A stretch of 64,000 bases of DNA from Mangifera indica. Taxonomy: Eukaryota > Streptophyta > Magnoliopsida > Sapindales > Anacardiaceae. Made by a program: the position numbers and the translations under genes. The notes under the pieces were generated by a model. The model was not told the origin of the DNA, searched no databases, and worked only from the letters and a program-made list of their open reading frames with translations. The DNA lies in assembly GCF_011075055.1 (NCBI RefSeq), contig NC_058138.1, forward strand, positions 22,852,928 through 22,916,927. Direction: 5' to 3'. Positions 60,119-64,000 of the stretch are shown piece after piece (the first letter of the stretch is position 1; each line of letters begins with the position of its first letter).

Positions 60119-61830
60119 TCAAAATACTCTGGTCAATAATTGCATTTCAACTGCACTGTAGCCACGGGTTTTTACAATGTTTCTGTTCTTCATGAACTCT
60201 CTGGCCCTTTTGACATCTTGCCATCTACCAGCCCTAGCATATATATTAGAAAGAAGCACGTGAACTCCACTACCAAGAGGTTCCAACTCTCCTATGCGAC
60301 TTCTTACCAGTTTTGCCAATTTTACATTTTCATATATTTCACATCCATTCAAGAGAGCTCCCCATACTGCAGCATTTGGTTTGACTGGCATTTGCTCTAC
60401 TAATCTCTCTGCTTCCTTGAATCGACCGGCTCGGCTTAAAAGATCAACCATGCAACCATAGTGTTCTATTGAAGGCAATATGCCATAAACCTCTCTCATT
60501 TCAGCAAAGTGTCTTTTACCCTCTTCAATCAGTCCAGCATGACTGCAGGCACATAAAACTCCAATGTATGCAATTTGGTCGGGAGTCACATTAGGGTCCT
60601 CTTTCATTCTCTTGAAAATGCTCAGTGCCTCTTTCCCATGTCCATGCATAGCTAAGCCTATAATCATGCTAGTCCATGCCATGGCATCTTTGGTCTGCAT
60701 ATCACAAAAAATGCGCCTAGCAGTATCTGCATCTCCAAGTTTGGCATACATGTCCACTAAAGCTGTTCTATAGCAACATCTCTGTCAATGCCCAGTTTTG
60801 ATACATAAGCATGAAGACTTTGTCCCAAGGCCAAAGCACCCAACTTAGCAGAGGCACCTATCACACTCAGGAAGGTAGCTTTATCTGGATCAAACCCAAT
60901 AAAACGCATATCATAGAAAAGACCAAATGCTTCTTCAGCTTGCCCACATTGATTATAACCAGCTATCATTGAATTCCAAGCAACCAAGTTTCTCTTAGGC
61001 ATCTTGTTGAACAAATCCCTGGCAACTTTTAAGCTGCCACATTTAGCATACATGTCAACAATAGCAGTTGCAAGAATCACATTATGGTTAGGCCTTGACT
61101 CAAAGGGATCATAACCAAGTTCACAAACACGATTATGAGCCCATTTACCAGTAGATAAATCTCTACTCCTACTGCACGCAACAAGAACATGAGTAATAGT
61201 TATCTCATTAGGCACCACATTCAAATTCTCCATATCCTTGAACACTCTGATAGCCTCACAAACACAATCATTATTAACATACCCAGCTATCAGACTGGTC
61301 CAAGCTACGACATTCCACTTGGGAATTTTATCAAACACTTGTAATCCTGATTTCATATCTTGACAAGATACATACATATTAAGCAAGCAAGTAGACACAT
61401 AGACATTCACCTCAAATCCAGTTTTCAAAACGTGATTATGAATACACTTCCCATGCTCAATATCATAAACAATTGAACAAGCTTTAAGCACAAAAGGATA
61501 TGTAAAATGATCCGCTGAGTGACCCCTTTGTAGCATTTCCCTGTACAGAAACAATGCCTCATGTGGGGTATCACTGTTAGAGTACCCTTTGATCATAGAG
61601 TTCCAAATATAGACACTGGGTTGACGAATTTGGCAAAAAACCGATTTTGCATAGTTGAGATTGCCAAATTCACAAGTTGTACAAAATTCAATGAGTTTGC
61701 TCAAGGGGATTATATCTTTGATAACTGATGTAGTGATCATCAGACTATGTAATTGTTTCAATTCTCTCATGGTTCTGCATGTTTCTAAGAGTGACAAAAT
61801 GGTGTCGTAGTGTTTCTTCATGTGCTTCAT
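60119..61830 (-). CDS. Pentatricopeptide repeat protein (PLS class, E type) with one frameshift
   Basis: PPR proteins of this class bind organelle RNA and commonly guide C-to-U editing or processing. The gene is intronless. The frame from ATG 61830 runs to residue 357 and ends VAIEQL; the second frame, from about 60765 to the TAG-type end at 60119, continues without a gap in homology (VDMYAKLGDADTARRIF). The total, 1712 bases, is one short of a multiple of three: + strand 60765-60770 reads gttcta where the duplicate copy (copy A) has gttccta. PPR helices are visible throughout (SVYIWNSMIKGYSNSD; NVVAWTSLIAGYVNND; NLVAWNSMIAGYNQCG; DAMAWTSMIIGLAMHG), ending in E/E+ motifs (NAAVWGALLNGCEIYENVKL; VHVLLSNIYARAGRWQDV). 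No DYW domain follows. Either a recent 1-base lesion or a sequence error. Confidence 0.85.
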
Positions 61831-62277
61831 ATTTAGGCCTCAAGTGCAGAGAGATGGACAGTAAAATAGCGAATAGCTCTATACATCAGTGACTTTGGTC
61901 TTTGGGTTGTGTGAATTACTCAAAGGTCCTTTGTAGTTTTGGCATTTTACCTTTCACATAAAAATAATGGAGAGCTGCAAGAACTTATGCAGGAACAGAA
62001 AATTGTATCCAAATTCAAACTGCATAGACATTTTCAAGATATGGCATTAGCTCATATTCACATCATGTATCAATGTCTCAAAAAATTCAACAATCCTTTG
62101 AAAATTGCATTAAAATTCTTTGACAAATGAAATGAGCAAAATAATGAAAAAAACAAACTAGATTGATAACTTCTTTCTCTCTTCTTTGATAGAACTCTTA
62201 CAAATCGAACAAAATAATGAAAAAAAAAAAAAAAACTTTTGTTGTAACTTGCTCCTCCATTGTTCTTCAACATGCAA
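61831..62277. other. Intergenic DNA
   Basis: PPR upstream region. A 17-base A run at 62218-62236. No gene seen. Confidence 0.4.
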
Positions 62278-62979
62278 TCATCTTCCACCCCTGGATAACG
62301 TTCTTCTACGTTTACTTTTACCTTTTGCAAGAGTGCTAATCATTGGAGAACTCCTAAATTCATCAAACCATTTCATAGCCAGCTCTCTCCTCAATCCCAA
62401 ACCCATCAAAACACCAATAGAACACAACCCAAAAATCAAAGCTTTGGCATTTCTCTTAAACTCCCTGATCAAAGCAAACCCAAACGCGCCAAAACCCAGA
62501 GCTCCACAGAACACATCCGTCTTTAGTTCTCCTCCATAAAACAGAAACAAAAAACCCCAAAGTCCTAAAATCACTAAAAACCCTAAATTTCCTGTTTTTC
62601 TTTTCCTCCCCCAACCGAACCCTCCTCCTCCCAAACCCTTCAAAAGCCCTAGTCCCCCACCATCTCCACCACTAAATTCTTCAATCACAATATCCAAAGG
62701 TTGTGGTATAATGTTGAGATTTGACACCAAAATTGAGATCAACTGAAGCATAATTTTTCCCGATCTTTGAAATCTGGATCGCCGTTTATTCCTTTTCGCA
62801 AATGTAATTGGTTTCAGCAAATGATTTTGACGAGAAAATGCAACTGAAGAGTGAAAAGATGGAAATCTTATTGCAGAGTTCGATTTTGGAAAAAAAATGT
62901 GGGTTTCAACAACTGGGTTCAAGACAAAAAAGTGTTTTGAGAGGACAAATTGAGATTTGAAATCAAGAGATTTAGCCAT
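62278..62979 (-). CDS. Putative plastid-targeted membrane protein, unknown function
   Basis: Single-exon frame of 233 residues from ATG 62977-62979. The N-terminus is rich in Ser, Phe and basic residues and poor in acids (KSLDFKSQFVLSKHFFVLN, FHSSVAFSRQNHLLK), as in a transit peptide. A Gly-rich segment follows (about 103-125, GGDGGGLGLLKGLGGGGFGW). Three hydrophobic spans are seen: LGFLVILGLWGFLFLFYGG, VFCGALGFGAFGFALI and ALIFGLCSIGVLMGLGL. The C-terminus is basic (KGKSKRRRTL). I do not recognise a named family. The length, organisation and non-repetitive composition suggest a real gene. Confidence 0.65.
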   Translation of the reverse strand: MAKSLDFKSQFVLSKHFFVLNPVVETHIFFPKSNSAIRFPSFHSSVAFSRQNHLLKPITFAKRNKRRSRFQRSGKIMLQLISILVSNLNIIPQPLDIVIEEFSGGDGGGLGLLKGLGGGGFGWGRKRKTGNLGFLVILGLWGFLFLFYGGELKTDVFCGALGFGAFGFALIREFKRNAKALIFGLCSIGVLMGLGLRRELAMKWFDEFRSSPMISTLAKGKSKRRRTLSRGGR

Positions 62980-63313
62980 TCCGTTAGGTTCTGAAAAACT
63001 AAAGAATGAACAAATACTTGAAGAAGCAGTAACCGTTACAAGTCCCCATTATTTATTGAATTTGAGCCCTAACTAAAACAATGTAGTTTTTTTTCTTTAA
63101 TTTTATTGTTTTAATAATAAAAAAATTAATTTTTAAGTTTATTTTAGATTATTTTGTGTTGTGCATATTATTACTTTTATTATCAAAGAATTTTTTTTTT
63201 GGTTTGATTTATAAAATTGAATTAAAATTTATACTTAAATTTGATAAATTTTAAAATAGTTAAATTCAAATTTAATTTGAATCAAATCAGTATTATCATT
63301 TATATTATTTTTC
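62980..63313. other. AT-rich intergenic DNA
   Basis: Very AT-rich with ttaaatttgaat words from about 63100, similar to the diffuse repeat elsewhere. No gene seen. Confidence 0.45.
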
Positions 63314-64000
63314 TTACCTATGTTGTGGGTAAGAAAAATAAAATAAGTTATTTATATTGTTTTGAGTCAAGGGGTTAAAACCAATTTCACCCTTGTATAA
63401 ACATAAACTAACGTGGTACCATACTAAAAGGGTCATTTTATTCCGAATATATAAAACCTGACATTGTGCATCCTTGTAAAATTGGATTGTTCCATGGTTG
63501 GCTTCAATGGCGTGTTGAATGATGCGCATGTGATATAATCCTATAACAGATTGCGGCCCTTCATTTCCAAGCAAGGCAACACAGAAAAACCCTTCTCTGT
63601 AGTTAATATTCATACATTTGGCCTCCAACTCGTTGTCTGCTCCAGGGAATTTGTAAGTCATCGACAGAAAATTTGTAAAACCCGGTTTGTTCTTACAGCA
63701 AAGTTCATACTTTGTAGGATTGTCAGCGGGTCTTAATAGCTCAAGACGCTCAAGCCCTAATGGTCCCCCAGTTTAGCGATCACCATCTCATGCACGTTGG
63801 CTCCTGTTTTTGCAGCGTTTCTGGTGAGCAGCGTTATTGGACAGGTCGACTCTACGATGAAACCTGCACCAGGTGCAGGGTCAAAGGTTCCATATTTTGC
63901 AAATAAATGAGAGCCTGCAACCCATATATCTCGTAAGTCTAGGAAATATTCATAGGCACTGATCACATGCACGGGTGTAGATGTAGTCTAAGAAGCACGG
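63314..64000 (-). pseudogene. Damaged A1 aspartic-protease-like fragment (nepenthesin/CDR1 type), continues beyond the window
   Basis: Plant nepenthesin-type proteases are secreted or vacuolar. On the minus strand, 63972-63757 encodes AYEYFLDLRDIWVAGSHLF, then TFDPAPGAGFIVESTCPITL. A second frame, continuing from near 63755 to 63314, encodes KYELCCKNKPGFTNFLSMTY, KFPGADNELEAKCMNI, and ends ESVIG/NEGPQSVIGLYHMRI with IQFYKDAQC, the usual C-terminal strand. The frames differ, so there is a break near 63757. The second catalytic motif, normally D-S/T-G, reads VESTC, with the Asp lost. An acceptor-like cttcttag at about 63988 could begin an exon. It may be a pseudogene or an inactive relative with one lesion. 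Confidence 0.7.

Larger units (their letters stand above)
55886..60874. repeat. Tandem duplication, copy B (5.0 kb)
   Basis: Aligned with copy A as described there. Copy B is longer because of about 300 bases near 57475-57840 and one extra 135-bp repeat. At its right end it runs without a break into the rest of the PPR gene, so B sits at the original location of the PPR 3' end. The start codon of the small MASPFR-like reading frame of copy A (atggcttctccg at 51583) is gtggcttcttcg in B. Confidence 0.88.

Noticed and set aside
1..64000. tRNA, rRNA, CRISPR or bacterial-type operon
   Set aside because: No tRNA cloverleaf or rRNA sequence noticed by eye and no repeat-spacer array; tRNAscan would settle tRNAs.

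Overview
This is nuclear DNA from a eudicot plant. Genes are split by AT-rich introns with GT/AG borders, protein families are plant-specific (HIPP, CCX, NF-YC, PPR, RLCK-like kinase), and intergenic DNA carries plant transposon types. I resolved exons by reading splice borders and checking phase. There are no bacterial-type operons, CRISPR arrays, rRNA genes or tRNA genes that I could see.

Layout: 194-2413 (+) 3' part of the repair nuclease subunit ERCC1; 3520-4380 palindromic MULE-like element with 9-bp target duplication; 5482-7859 (-) receptor-like kinase; 10381-13244 (-) ALG13, with a retrotransposon gag remnant in an intron; 18811-20761 (+) HIPP metal-binding isoprenylated protein; 21031-21858 second palindromic MULE-like element; 23197-24569 (+) broken xyloglucanase-inhibitor-like gene; 25380-27538 (+) signal peptidase complex subunit 3; 29259-35164 (+) 12-exon gene with six Myb/SANT-like repeats; 35793-39366 (+) cation/calcium exchanger; 41090-42149 (-) miniature LTR element (TRIM); 44511-45299 (+) NF-YC; 46976-48624 (-) IDM2-like alpha-crystallin protein; 51364-60874 two ~4.5-5 kb tandem copies carrying IDM2-like exon fragments and PPR sequence; 60119-61830 (-) PPR gene with a 1-base frameshift; 62278-62979 (-) putative plastid membrane protein; 63314-64000 (-) damaged aspartic-protease-like fragment.

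The genes do not form a pathway. What links them is ancestral order: from memory of Arabidopsis, ERCC1, a HIPP and the signal peptidase subunit are neighbours (At3g05210-At3g05230), and CCX5/NF-YC9 (At1g08960/At1g08970) and NF-YC3/IDM2 (At1g54830/At1g54840) are neighbours too. The window therefore joins two conserved gene blocks.

The most unusual structures are the six-module SANT-like gene built from phase-compatible exon pairs, the two long hairpin elements with intact 9-bp duplications, and the right-hand tandem duplication that spread truncated PPR and IDM2-like pieces.
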